From Desulfocapsa sp. (GTDB lineage Bacteria > Desulfobacterota > Desulfobulbia > Desulfobulbales > Desulfocapsaceae), in assembly GCA_020717935.1 (NCBI GenBank), contig DYDK01000008.1:1-16321 (forward strand): a DNA stretch of 16,321 bases, given 5' to 3'. Within the stretch, counting starts at the first letter, position 1. Every line of letters starts with the position of its first letter. Shown in pieces: positions 6,937 to 13,830 of this stretch. The notes beneath the pieces were generated by a model. That model ran no database searches, was not told the DNA's origin, and worked only from the letters and a program-made list of their open reading frames with translations. Made by a program: the position numbers and the translations under genes.

Positions 6937-7778
6937 TGGATACGCAACGAAGAAAATTCCTCAAGATTGCAGGGGCAAGTGTGCTTGCTGGGATCGGGGC
7001 ACCGGCGATTATCAAACTGAGTGCCTCCACCGCCTTGGCATCAGATCATGGAGTTGCTGCTGGGGCCCATGGTGCCCCAGCCGGTGCCGCCCACGGAGCA
7101 GCCGCCCATGTGGAAGCGGTTCCGCAGGGAGTGCGATTGGGCATGGTGATTGATATGCGCAAGATCATTGAACAACCGGTCTTGCTTGATAATGCCATTA
7201 CTGCTTGTAACGAGGCCCATAATATCCCCCAGATCGGCAATCGTAAGAGCGAGATTAAATGGATTTGGAAGGCTCCTTTTGAAAATGTCTTCCCTGGAGA
7301 ATCAAACTATCACTTAGCAAAAAATGTTGAGAAGTCCGATTTCGCTGTTCTCTGTAATCATTGTGATGATCCGCCATGCGTGCGGGCCTGCCCCACTCAA
7401 GCCACCTTCAAGGTCAAAGAAAATGGCATTGTTGCCATGGATTTCCACCGTTGTATCGGCTGTCGTTTCTGTATGGCTGCCTGTCCGTATGGGGCCAGAA
7501 GCTTCAACTGGGAAGACCCTCGGCCCTATATTAAGAAATACAATAATCAGTTCCCCAGCCGGATGCGGGGGGTGGTTGAAAAATGCAACTTCTGCGGCGA
7601 ACGATTGGCCCTCGGGCAAGAGCCTGCCTGCGTGGAGGCCTGCAAGGGGACGGGAGCCATTGTTTTTGGTGATCTGAATGATGCGCAATCAGAGATCAGG
7701 CAGGTTCTTGATAAAGAGTTTACGATCCAGCGGAATACCTCACTGGGTACCAAACCTTCAGTCTTTTACATAGTGTGA
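6936..7778 (+). CDS. dsrO: DsrO, Tat-exported periplasmic iron-sulfur subunit of DsrMKJOP
   Basis: The 280-residue protein starts with a twin-arginine signal (RRKFLKIAG at 5-13), a hydrophobic stretch and an ASTALA-like cleavage region, so it is exported folded with its cofactors. A His/Ala/Gly-rich linker (about 38-58) leads into a ferredoxin-like domain with three complete 4-Cys groups: C140/143/148/152, C173/176/179/183 and C207/210/222/226. The place where DmsB/PhsB-type relatives carry a first motif (RKxIGCxxCxxAC) reads DMRKIIEQPVLL, with only C91 kept, so that site appears lost. DsrO is thought to pass electrons between DsrJ and DsrP. The start at 6936 is chosen over an in-frame ATG at 6849 because a strong GGAGGG site precedes it, the Tat motif begins there, and the earlier start would lie inside dsrJ. 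Confidence 0.96.
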   Translation: MDTQRRKFLKIAGASVLAGIGAPAIIKLSASTALASDHGVAAGAHGAPAGAAHGAAAHVEAVPQGVRLGMVIDMRKIIEQPVLLDNAITACNEAHNIPQIGNRKSEIKWIWKAPFENVFPGESNYHLAKNVEKSDFAVLCNHCDDPPCVRACPTQATFKVKENGIVAMDFHRCIGCRFCMAACPYGARSFNWEDPRPYIKKYNNQFPSRMRGVVEKCNFCGERLALGQEPACVEACKGTGAIVFGDLNDAQSEIRQVLDKEFTIQRNTSLGTKPSVFYIV

Positions 7779-7785
7779 GGAAGTC

Positions 7786-8958
7786 ATGATTGAAAAAACA
7801 CTCAAAGGCAAACCGGCCTATTGGATCTGGCTTGCATTTTTAGGAATGTTCATGGCCATCGGAGCATTCTGTTACTCACGGCAGTTCCTCTTTGGCCTGG
7901 GGATGACCGGCATGAGCCGTGATGTCTCCTGGGGGCTGTATATCTCCCAGTTTACCTTTCTGGTCGGGGTTGCCGCAGGAGGGGTCATGCTGGTATTGCC
8001 CTATTATATTCATGATTTCAAAGAGTTTGGCAAGATTACCATCCTTGGTGAGTTTCTGGCCATTGCTGCCATCTCCATGTGCCTGCTCTTTATTATGGCC
8101 GATCTTGGACAGCCTCTGCGTGCTTTGAATGTGGTCTTCCACCCCACTCCGAGTTCTATGCTTTTCTACGATATGATCGTTTTGAACGGCTATCTGTTTT
8201 TGAACATCCTCTGTGGATGGGTCATTTTGACTGCTGAGCGAAAAGGCATTCATCCCCCCAAGTGGATCTACTTCTTCGTTTATCTTTCCATCCCCTTTGC
8301 GGTCTCTATTCATACCGTAACCGCCATGCTCTACTGCGGTCTTCCGGGCCGCCATTTCTGGCTTTCCGCCATTATAGCCCCTCGCTTTCTGGCCTCGGCC
8401 TTTGCCGCCGGCCCGGCCTTGATTATCCTTGCCTGTCTCGTACTCAAGCGGGTGGCGAATTTTGACGCGGGTAAGAAGGCCATGGATAAGCTCGTCACGA
8501 TTATCATGTATGCGGCCCTGCTCAACACCTTCTTTGTCTTCCTTGAGGTCTTTGTCGGGTACTATTCAAATATCCCTGGCCATAAACACAGCATCGAATA
8601 CCTGTTCTTCGGTTTGGAGCATCATGGTCATGTGTATGATAACTTAGTGCCATTCATGTGGACTTCGGTTATCCTCAATTTTGGGGCTTTAGGTCTCTTT
8701 GCCTGGCCCTATGCTCGTAAAAAGAATGAATTCCTTCTTGGGCTTTCCTGTGTCATGATTTTCTTTGCCTTATGGATTGATAAAGGTTTGGGTTTTGTCT
8801 TTGCGGGCTTTGTTCCTAATCCCCTCGAAGAAATTACCGAGTATATCCCCACTGCTAATGAATTAGGGATTACCTTGGGGATCTGGGCAACAGGATTTTT
8901 CATCCTGACCCTGTTGTACAAAATTGTTATCGGTTGTGAACATGAAATGGAGCATTAA
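7786..8958 (+). CDS. dsrP: DsrP, NrfD-like quinone-interacting membrane subunit of DsrMKJOP
   Basis: The 390-residue integral membrane protein has about ten hydrophobic helices, starting with YWIWLAFLGMFMAIGAFCY near 12-30 and ending with IWATGFFILTLLYKIVIG near the C-terminus. It belongs to the NrfD/PsrC family, which contains no heme and exchanges electrons between quinone and a periplasmic iron-sulfur partner, here DsrO. Family features include the segments SWGLYISQFTFLVGVAAGG (about 48-66), MADLGQPLRALNVVFHPTPSS and the GLEHHGHVYDN loop. The ribosome binding site (GAGG) is 6-7 bp before ATG, and the gene begins 7 bp after dsrO. It is the last gene of the operon and is followed by a strong terminator. 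The DsrM and DsrP pair would give the complex two quinone-related modules. Confidence 0.96.
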   Translation: MIEKTLKGKPAYWIWLAFLGMFMAIGAFCYSRQFLFGLGMTGMSRDVSWGLYISQFTFLVGVAAGGVMLVLPYYIHDFKEFGKITILGEFLAIAAISMCLLFIMADLGQPLRALNVVFHPTPSSMLFYDMIVLNGYLFLNILCGWVILTAERKGIHPPKWIYFFVYLSIPFAVSIHTVTAMLYCGLPGRHFWLSAIIAPRFLASAFAAGPALIILACLVLKRVANFDAGKKAMDKLVTIIMYAALLNTFFVFLEVFVGYYSNIPGHKHSIEYLFFGLEHHGHVYDNLVPFMWTSVILNFGALGLFAWPYARKKNEFLLGLSCVMIFFALWIDKGLGFVFAGFVPNPLEEITEYIPTANELGITLGIWATGFFILTLLYKIVIGCEHEMEH

Positions 8959-8994
8959 GCGGTAGATTATCATATTCCACCATGGTGCGAGTGC

Positions 8995-9026
8995 AAAGCC
9001 CCCGAGTCATCGGGGGCTTTTTTTTT
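8995..9026 (+). terminator. Strong intrinsic terminator of the dsr operon
   Basis: A perfect 11-bp stem (aaagcccccga paired with tcgggggcttt) with the tetraloop gtca is followed by a T-run to 9026. It starts 36 bp after the dsrP stop and separates the dsr operon from the flavodoxin-like gene. The A-run on the 5' side could also make it work on the minus strand. Confidence 0.93.
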
Positions 9027-9040
9027 ATGTCTATTTGCGG

Positions 9041-9084
9041 TATAGTCGCTGACAGCGATTTATTATGGGAGGTCGATACCTCCC
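9041..9084 (+). promoter_or_regulatory. Leader of the flavodoxin-like gene: possible -10 box and two hairpins
   Basis: TATAGT at 9041-9046 is a good -10 hexamer, but no convincing -35 box lies 17 bp upstream, where the terminator T-run sits. Two perfect inverted repeats follow: tcgct/agcga (9046-9058, 3-base loop) and gggaggt/acctccc (9067-9084, 4-base loop). Neither has a T-run. They could be operators or RNA hairpins in the short leader. Their function is unknown. Confidence 0.3.
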
Positions 9085-9114
9085 CCTTAGTCAAGTAACG
9101 ATTGGTCTCTTATT

Positions 9115-9798
9115 TTGAATAAAAAACGCATCCTTATCCTCTCCTATTCTTTCAGCAGTCAGACCAGAAACCTTCTCGGCGGACTCATTGACGGACTGCG
9201 GCAGAGTGAAATGGAGATCCATTGGGAACAACTCAGCCCCCTTGAGGAACTGCGTTTTCCCATCGGGACGATCTGGTCAACCATCATCATGATGCTCCAG
9301 ACCTTTCTGCGAAAACGCTATCCCGTTCGGACCATCAATCCGGTCTGTTTTGAGCCTTATGACCTAGTCATTCTGGCCGGGCCCACCTGGTCTTACAACC
9401 CCAGTGGCCCAATTCTATCCCTCATTGATCGCGATGGAAAACTGGTGTTTGCGGGTAAAGAGGTTATGCCTTTTATCTCATGCCGCGGCTACTGGCGGGT
9501 TCATTATTTTGGTCTCAAACAATTGCTCAAACAGTGTGGGGCTAAGGTCGTGGCTCCCATTGTTTTCTCTCATCCCACTCCCGAACCATGGAGAACCATC
9601 GGTGTTTTTTTGAAATTAGCTGGTAAGGCCCCCGAAACTGGAAGTTCCTGGTTCCGCAGGTTTTATCCCAAGTATGGGCATAGCCGGCAACAAGTTGAGA
9701 ACAGCCGCAAAGTTGGGAAAAAATTGGGCGAATGCCTTGAATCGGGAATGCCATTTGATAAACCGCTCTTTTCCACTCCGGTGAAGAGTGAAGAATGA
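9115..9798 (+). CDS. Flavodoxin-like / NAD(P)H-dependent FMN oxidoreductase family protein
   Basis: The protein (227 residues from the TTG start) begins with a beta strand and phosphate-binding loop typical of the flavodoxin fold, KKRILILSYSFSSQTRNL (residues 3-20), and has a second flavin-loop candidate, DLVILAGPTWSYNPSGP, at about 83-99. Residues 50-66 (GTIWSTIIMMLQTFLRKRYP) form an amphipathic or hydrophobic helix that could touch the membrane. The basic C-terminal third (WFRRFYPKYGHSRQQ) has no motif I know. The substrate cannot be deduced. Because strand beta-1 begins two codons after it, TTG at 9115 is the likely start even though it is rare and lacks a clear ribosome binding site. The gene is downstream of the dsr terminator, so it is probably expressed separately. 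It converges on pilD with a 34-bp gap. Confidence 0.7.
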   Translation: MNKKRILILSYSFSSQTRNLLGGLIDGLRQSEMEIHWEQLSPLEELRFPIGTIWSTIIMMLQTFLRKRYPVRTINPVCFEPYDLVILAGPTWSYNPSGPILSLIDRDGKLVFAGKEVMPFISCRGYWRVHYFGLKQLLKQCGAKVVAPIVFSHPTPEPWRTIGVFLKLAGKAPETGSSWFRRFYPKYGHSRQQVENSRKVGKKLGECLESGMPFDKPLFSTPVKSEE

Positions 9799-9832
9799 GA
9801 CACAGAACATTGTAGAAAGAACTTAACCAGCC

Positions 9833-10642
9833 TTAGAAAGCTCGGTGCAGATACCATTGATACAACATGGTAACTTGTTCTGAAAAGAAAAGATAGGCAA
9901 GGGCGGCCAGGGAAAGAAAAGGGCCGAAGGGAATCCGGCTCTTTCCACCCTTTCCTTGTTGAATCATGGCAAAGATACCAATAAGAGAACCGGTTAGGGA
10001 GCTGGCAAAGATAACAAAGGGCAATGACTGCCAACCTAAGAAAGCACCGATCATGGCCAGCAGCTTGATGTCACCGCCGCCCATGCCCTCCTGTTTTTTC
10101 CAGAGGTAATAGAAAAGGGCAATGATATAAAGGACACCACCACCCAGGAAAATACCAATCAGGGAATCCTGCCAGTTAAGTGCTGGACTAACCAACGCAA
10201 AGAGAAAGCCCAGGACAATACCAGGCAGGCTGATGACATCAGGAATAATCTGGTGATACACATCGATCCAGATAATAATCAGCAAGGCGGCACAAAAAAG
10301 AAAATATCCAACCATCGTCCACGAGAGTCCAAATCGTTGCACAAGGGCCGCCGATAGCAGGGCCATGCAGAGCTCAATGACTGGATATTGCAGGGAGATT
10401 TTTTCACGACAGTGTTTACATCGCCCTCTCAGCATCAAGTAGCTGATAACAGGGATGTTTTCATACCAGGAAAGTTCATGTTGACATTGTGGACAATGAG
10501 AGGCCGGATAGACAATAGATTCATCCTCTGAAGGTAGTCGTAAAATAACGACATTGAGGAAACTGCCCACAATTGCTCCGAAGAGCAGAGCAAAGATGAG
10601 AACAAGGGGGAAGGGAAGAAGGCCTGATACCAATGGTTCCAT
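9833..10642 (-). CDS. pilD: Prepilin peptidase / N-methyltransferase (type IV leader peptidase)
   Basis: The protein cleaves the leader of type IV prepilins and pseudopilins at the inner membrane and methylates the new N-terminus. It has 269 residues and about eight hydrophobic segments. The N-terminal domain has GSFLNVVILRLP (26-37) and the cytoplasmic zinc-type pair CPQC (50-53) and CKHC (75-78) found in the bifunctional methylating enzymes. The two catalytic aspartates of this aspartic protease family are D127 (IWIDVYHQIIPD) and D191 in the GxGD-type motif MGGGDIKLL. The start at 10642 is preferred to an upstream in-frame ATG at 10717 because the extra 25 residues are polar and unlike the family, and an AAGGA lies ahead of 10642 at a rather long distance of 13 bp. 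No pilin or secretion genes are next to it, so it is a solitary pilD. Confidence 0.94.
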   Translation of the reverse strand: MEPLVSGLLPFPLVLIFALLFGAIVGSFLNVVILRLPSEDESIVYPASHCPQCQHELSWYENIPVISYLMLRGRCKHCREKISLQYPVIELCMALLSAALVQRFGLSWTMVGYFLFCAALLIIIWIDVYHQIIPDVISLPGIVLGFLFALVSPALNWQDSLIGIFLGGGVLYIIALFYYLWKKQEGMGGGDIKLLAMIGAFLGWQSLPFVIFASSLTGSLIGIFAMIQQGKGGKSRIPFGPFLSLAALAYLFFSEQVTMLYQWYLHRAF

Positions 10643-10679
10643 GAAGTCGTCTGTATCCTTGGTGGTGAAATTTATTAAC

Positions 10680-10734
10680 CTCGCTTCTGCAATCGGTTGA
10701 GCATCAAGACTGTGCAAACAAGTGCAGAAGCGAG
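10680..10734. repeat. 12-bp perfect inverted repeat in the pilD leader
   Basis: The arms ctcgcttctgca (10680-10691) and tgcagaagcgag (10723-10734) are exact reverse complements separated by 31 bp. They lie 38-92 bp upstream of the chosen pilD start. Operator sites for a dimeric or looping regulator, or a long-loop RNA structure in the leader, are possible. Confidence 0.6.
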
Positions 10735-10752
10735 TGACAATGCCATTTTCAA

Positions 10753-10838
10753 CACAGGCGTAGCAAAGCTACGGTGAGCACTCCAAAGGTAGTTCCTTCG
10801 GGGCACATAAAAAAACGCACACGCCAACAATGCCTGTG
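10753..10838. repeat. Nested hairpin cluster (cacaggc ... gcctgtg)
   Basis: The outer arms are cacaggc (10753-10759) and gcctgtg (10832-10838). Inside lies gtagc-aaa-gctac (10760-10772), directly next to the outer left arm, and a shorter aagg/cctt pair near 10786-10796. The layout resembles a small branched RNA or a degraded REP-like element. It lies 11 bp from the larger palindrome that follows. Confidence 0.4.
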
Positions 10839-10849
10839 ATTATGTTTTA

Positions 10850-11010
10850 AGGGCCTCGGCCAGAATAAATCATCCAATCTTGCTGGTCTTTTCAGTCATC
10901 TTCTTCGTCACGGAAAGAGTTTCATAGCCCTGCTATGCGCCTCTTTCCACTCCTCGAATATGCCTGAAAATCCTGCGCAATATGGAACAATTTATTCTGG
11001 CCGAGACCCT
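10850..11010. repeat. 161-bp quasi-palindromic element (MITE/REP-like candidate)
   Basis: The ends form a 21-bp inverted repeat (10850-10870 with 10990-11010) with one mismatch. Going inward, ttttcag (10889-10895) pairs with ctgaaaa (10964-10970), ggaaagag (10912-10919) with ctctttcc (10941-10948), and catagc (10923-10928) with gctatg (10932-10937) around the loop cct. The end, second and innermost arms are all exactly symmetric about position 10930, and the fourth pair is off by half a base. The segments between arms are partly complementary too. On the minus strand the single mismatch in the terminal arms becomes a G-U pair. It could be a miniature inverted-repeat element, a REP-type element or a structured RNA. 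No ORF of note lies inside. Confidence 0.7.
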
Positions 11011-11083
11011 AACAGCCGAATACCAAGCGATTGCAGGTTTGGGGTATCATCCATTCAAATAATTCCATATCATATCGTGTATT

Positions 11084-11875
11084 ATGTCGCAATTCCAGCA
11101 AAATGTTGAACTGATTCGCACCGAGAGCATGACTCGGGATGTCGTACGACTGACTTTTCATGCCCCGGACATTGCAGCCACGGCCCATCCGGGGCAGTTT
11201 ATCATGGTGCAGACGACCACCACCGGCAATGATCCTTTACTCCGTCGCCCTTTTTCCATCCATCAGGTCAACAATAACGGCGCCTTGCAGATTCTCTTCA
11301 AAGTACTGGGACGGGGCACCGAATTGCTTGCCAAACGACAAGAAGGTGAGTTCGTATCCTTGCTTGGCCCCTTGGGAAAAGGCTTTACCCTTGACAATGG
11401 CGATGCGTCCTGTCTGATTGGTGGAGGCATGGGCATAGCCCCCATGCTCTTTCTGGCACATAGCTTGCGACGACAGGGCAAAACCCCGACCGTCATTCTC
11501 GGTGCCCGTACCGGTGACGAGCTTGTTCCCTTGCTGGCCGATTTTCAACAACTTGGGGTGGTTGTGCAGGCCGTCACCAATGATGGCTCCTTTGGATCTC
11601 ACGGTTTCGTGACTGATATTTTCAAAGATATCCATTTTCCTGCTCACTCCATCAACCCTATCGTTTATACTTGTGGCCCGAGGCCTATGATGGCAGCCAT
11701 CTTCCTTCAGTGCCAACACAAAAATCTGTCCTGTCAGGTATCGATGGAAACCACGATGGCCTGTGGTATTGGGGCCTGTCTTGGCTGTGCCATTCCCTTA
11801 AAGAGTGGCGGTTATGCTCATGTCTGTGCTGATGGGCCGGTTTTTTCAGCGAAGGATCTCTTATGGAACCTGTAA
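11084..11875 (+). CDS. pyrK: Dihydroorotate dehydrogenase, electron-transfer subunit PyrK
   Basis: This subunit carries electrons from PyrD (FMN) through a [2Fe-2S] cluster and FAD to NAD+ in pyrimidine synthesis. The 263-residue protein has a ferredoxin-reductase-type FAD domain with RRPFSIH (54-60), a nucleotide-binding loop GGGMGIAP (113-120) and CGPRPMM (197-203) as in the NAD-binding domain. The C-terminal cluster motif is C227-x4-C232-x2-C235-x12-C248, which matches PyrK. The reading frame overlaps the start of pyrD by 13 bp, so the two are translationally coupled. The ATG at 11084 begins just before the first beta strand. No clear ribosome binding site is seen. Confidence 0.94.
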   Translation: MSQFQQNVELIRTESMTRDVVRLTFHAPDIAATAHPGQFIMVQTTTTGNDPLLRRPFSIHQVNNNGALQILFKVLGRGTELLAKRQEGEFVSLLGPLGKGFTLDNGDASCLIGGGMGIAPMLFLAHSLRRQGKTPTVILGARTGDELVPLLADFQQLGVVVQAVTNDGSFGSHGFVTDIFKDIHFPAHSINPIVYTCGPRPMMAAIFLQCQHKNLSCQVSMETTMACGIGACLGCAIPLKSGGYAHVCADGPVFSAKDLLWNL

Positions 11876-12834
11876 CGGTGGACGGCAAAGCTTTTGCCCC
11901 GCGTGAAGGGAACAGCAGTCAGGTTGACCTGCGGGTAAACATCGGCTCCCTGCAATTGCAAAACCCAGTGATGACCGCCTCGGGCACTTTTGGCTATGCA
12001 CGAGAATTTGAGGATTTTGTCAACCTGCAACGACTGGGAGCGGTGGTGGTCAAGGGTATTTCCCTTTCCCCACGGGCTGGCAACCCACCGCCGCGCGTGG
12101 TTGAGACGGCATGCGGGATGCTCAATGCCATTGGCCTGGAGAATGTGGGGGTGGAGCGATTTATCAGTGACAAGATGCCCAACCTGTCTGTCCTGGGAGT
12201 TCCGGTGATTGTCAATATCCTTGGTGATTCAGTGGAAGAGTATCAGGAGATTGCCAGGCGATTAGCGGAAGTGGAGAGCATTGCCGCCATTGAAGTCAAT
12301 ATTTCCTGCCCCAATGTAAAAAAAGGGGGAGTGGCTTTCGGCACCGATCCACAAATGGCGGCGGCAGTTACCCAAGCTGTCAAAGGGGTGTCCCGGGCAC
12401 CGGTCATTGTTAAACTCTCCCCCAATGTCACTGACATCAGCCTGATGGCCCGAGCGGTTGCCGAGGCCGGCGCTGATGCCGTGTCTCTGATCAATACCCT
12501 CATCGGCATGGCCATTGATCTGCCAACACGACGCCCACGGCTCGCCAATGTCATTGGCGGATTGTCGGGCCCGGCTATTAAGCCGGTGGCATTGCGGATG
12601 GTCTATCAGGTGGCCCAGACTGTGAGTATCCCCGTCATTGGCGTTGGTGGCATTGCCAGTGCCGATGATGCTCTGGAATTTCTACTGGCTGGCGCCAGTG
12701 CTGTGCAGGTGGGCACGGCCAATCTGGTCAATCCCCGCACCAGTGAGGAAGTGGTGGCTGGGATTAGCGCATATTTCCGGCAGCACCATATCGCTTCTGT
12801 TCGCGACTGGATCGGGGCGTTGCAAGTTTCTTAA
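11863..12834 (+). CDS. pyrD: Dihydroorotate dehydrogenase, catalytic subunit, class 1B
   Basis: The enzyme oxidises dihydroorotate to orotate in the cytoplasm, with FMN as cofactor. The 323-residue TIM barrel shows the family pattern: NPVMTASGTFGY (34-45), KGISLSPRAGNPPPRV (64-79), NAIGLENVG (88-96), and EVNISCPN at 144-151 with the catalytic base Cys149 (Cys marks class 1; class 2 enzymes use Ser). NTLIGMAID (211-219) and IGVGGIAS (249-256) contribute to phosphate and FMN binding. Pairing with an overlapping pyrK identifies class 1B, which uses NAD+. The N-terminal extension of about 20 residues is not conserved in the family. A ribosome binding site AAGGA lies 6 bp before the ATG, inside pyrK. 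Confidence 0.96.
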   Translation: MEPVTVDGKAFAPREGNSSQVDLRVNIGSLQLQNPVMTASGTFGYAREFEDFVNLQRLGAVVVKGISLSPRAGNPPPRVVETACGMLNAIGLENVGVERFISDKMPNLSVLGVPVIVNILGDSVEEYQEIARRLAEVESIAAIEVNISCPNVKKGGVAFGTDPQMAAAVTQAVKGVSRAPVIVKLSPNVTDISLMARAVAEAGADAVSLINTLIGMAIDLPTRRPRLANVIGGLSGPAIKPVALRMVYQVAQTVSIPVIGVGGIASADDALEFLLAGASAVQVGTANLVNPRTSEEVVAGISAYFRQHHIASVRDWIGALQVS

Positions 12835-12846
12835 GAGAAAATAGAG

Positions 12847-13119
12847 ATGAATAAAAAGCCCACTGACCACAATGGCATGTCCGCTCCCTGGACCACGATT
12901 ACGAGCTATGCCCGAATGCTTTTCCATCGCAACACCCCTTGGACGGTGAAGGCCGTTCTTGCAGTAGCCATTGCCTACCTCCTCTCTCCCTTTGATCTGA
13001 TTCCCGATTGGCTGATGGGCCTTGGAATTATTGATGATCTGGCCATCGTGTCGCTTTTGGTGGCCTGGGCGATCCGCCATATTCATCCCCAACGAGCAGG
13101 CGATTCAACTCCTAAATAA
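12847..13119 (+). CDS. Small DUF1232 (YkvA-like) membrane protein
   Basis: The 90-residue protein has the DUF1232 core: a hydrophobic helix AVLAVAIAYLLSPFDLIPDW (about 37-56), then LMGLGIIDDLAIVSLLVAWA (57-76). The SPFDLIPD and DDL motifs are the signature of this family. No molecular function is established for it. The gene lies between pyrD (12-bp gap, with a purine-rich AGAGAAAATAGAG ribosome binding site) and aroD (3-bp gap), so it is very likely cotranscribed with both. This context gives no obvious functional clue. Confidence 0.85.
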   Translation: MNKKPTDHNGMSAPWTTITSYARMLFHRNTPWTVKAVLAVAIAYLLSPFDLIPDWLMGLGIIDDLAIVSLLVAWAIRHIHPQRAGDSTPK

Positions 13120-13122
13120 TCC

Positions 13123-13830
13123 ATGAAAACAACCGAAAATAGACGCCCTATCTGTGTCTCCATCGCCAAAAAAACAGCAGAAGAAGGAATAAGCGCAGCC
13201 ACAAGCATCGGCACCCTAGCCGATATCATTGAGATTCGCTTGGATTGCCTTACACATATAACCGTCAGCCCTTTTCTGACCCATCTTCCCCAGCCCCTGC
13301 TGTTTACCAACCGGCCTACCTGGGAGGGAGGGAACTTTGCAGGCAATGAAGAACTCCGCATTGCCCCGCTTATCGAGGCGATACATAGAGGATGTCACTT
13401 TGTCGACCTGGAACTCAAGTCCCCTCCCTCTTCCCATCACTCTGTGCTGACAGCGGTAGAAAAATCGTCCTGCCGCCTGATTTGCTCCTGGCATAATTTC
13501 CAGGAAACACCCTCATTTGCCGAATTGGTGGGTCGGCTGGCCATGATGCAGGATCAGGGGGCCCATATCGCTAAAATTGTCACCATGGCTCACGATGCCG
13601 ATGATGTCCGACGCATTCTCATGCTTCAGGAGGAGGCGGCAAAGATGGATCTGCCACTGACTGCCTTTTGTATGGGCCGCCCTGGGGTTATCAGTCGCGT
13701 GGCCACCCTGTGGCTGGGCGGCTTCATGTCGTATTGTGCTGTCAATGATGAGGAGGCCACGGCCCCAGGGCAACTTTCCGTTATAGCTCTGCGCCATATC
13801 GAGGCACTGATGATGGGCAAGGAGGTTTGA
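13123..13830 (+). CDS. aroD: 3-dehydroquinate dehydratase, type I
   Basis: The enzyme catalyses the third step of the shikimate pathway by a Schiff-base mechanism. The 235 residues show the type I pattern: RPICVSIAKK (8-17), the substrate-binding EIRLD (37-41), LFTNRPTWEGG (60-70), the general-base His124 in CSWHNF, and the Schiff-base Lys151 in AKIVTMA. The C-terminal loop MGRPGVISRVATLWLGGFMSY (about 174-194) binds the substrate carboxylate. Type I, rather than the dodecameric type II, is what these motifs show. The gene follows the DUF1232 gene by 3 bp without its own clear ribosome binding site and overlaps aroE by one base. Confidence 0.94.
   Translation: MKTTENRRPICVSIAKKTAEEGISAATSIGTLADIIEIRLDCLTHITVSPFLTHLPQPLLFTNRPTWEGGNFAGNEELRIAPLIEAIHRGCHFVDLELKSPPSSHHSVLTAVEKSSCRLICSWHNFQETPSFAELVGRLAMMQDQGAHIAKIVTMAHDADDVRRILMLQEEAAKMDLPLTAFCMGRPGVISRVATLWLGGFMSYCAVNDEEATAPGQLSVIALRHIEALMMGKEV

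Larger units (their letters stand above)
10643..11083. other. Structured intergenic region between divergent pilD and pyrK
   Basis: This 441-bp region has no credible gene. It holds, in order, a 12-bp perfect inverted repeat (10680-10734), a second hairpin cluster (10753-10838) and a 161-bp quasi-palindrome (10850-11010). It must also hold the promoters for pilD (leftward) and the pyr-aro cluster (rightward). I could not identify a convincing pair of promoter boxes, and pyrK has no obvious ribosome binding site. Confidence 0.7.

Noticed and set aside
6849..7778. Longer DsrO starting at an ATG inside dsrJ
   Set aside because: The extra 29 residues come from an out-of-frame reading of the DsrJ heme region. 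The Tat signal and strong GGAGGG site support the start at 6936.
10643..10717. Upstream start for PilD at 10717
   Set aside because: The added 25 residues are polar, lack family similarity and cover the 12-bp inverted repeat. The start at 10642 begins just before the first membrane helix.
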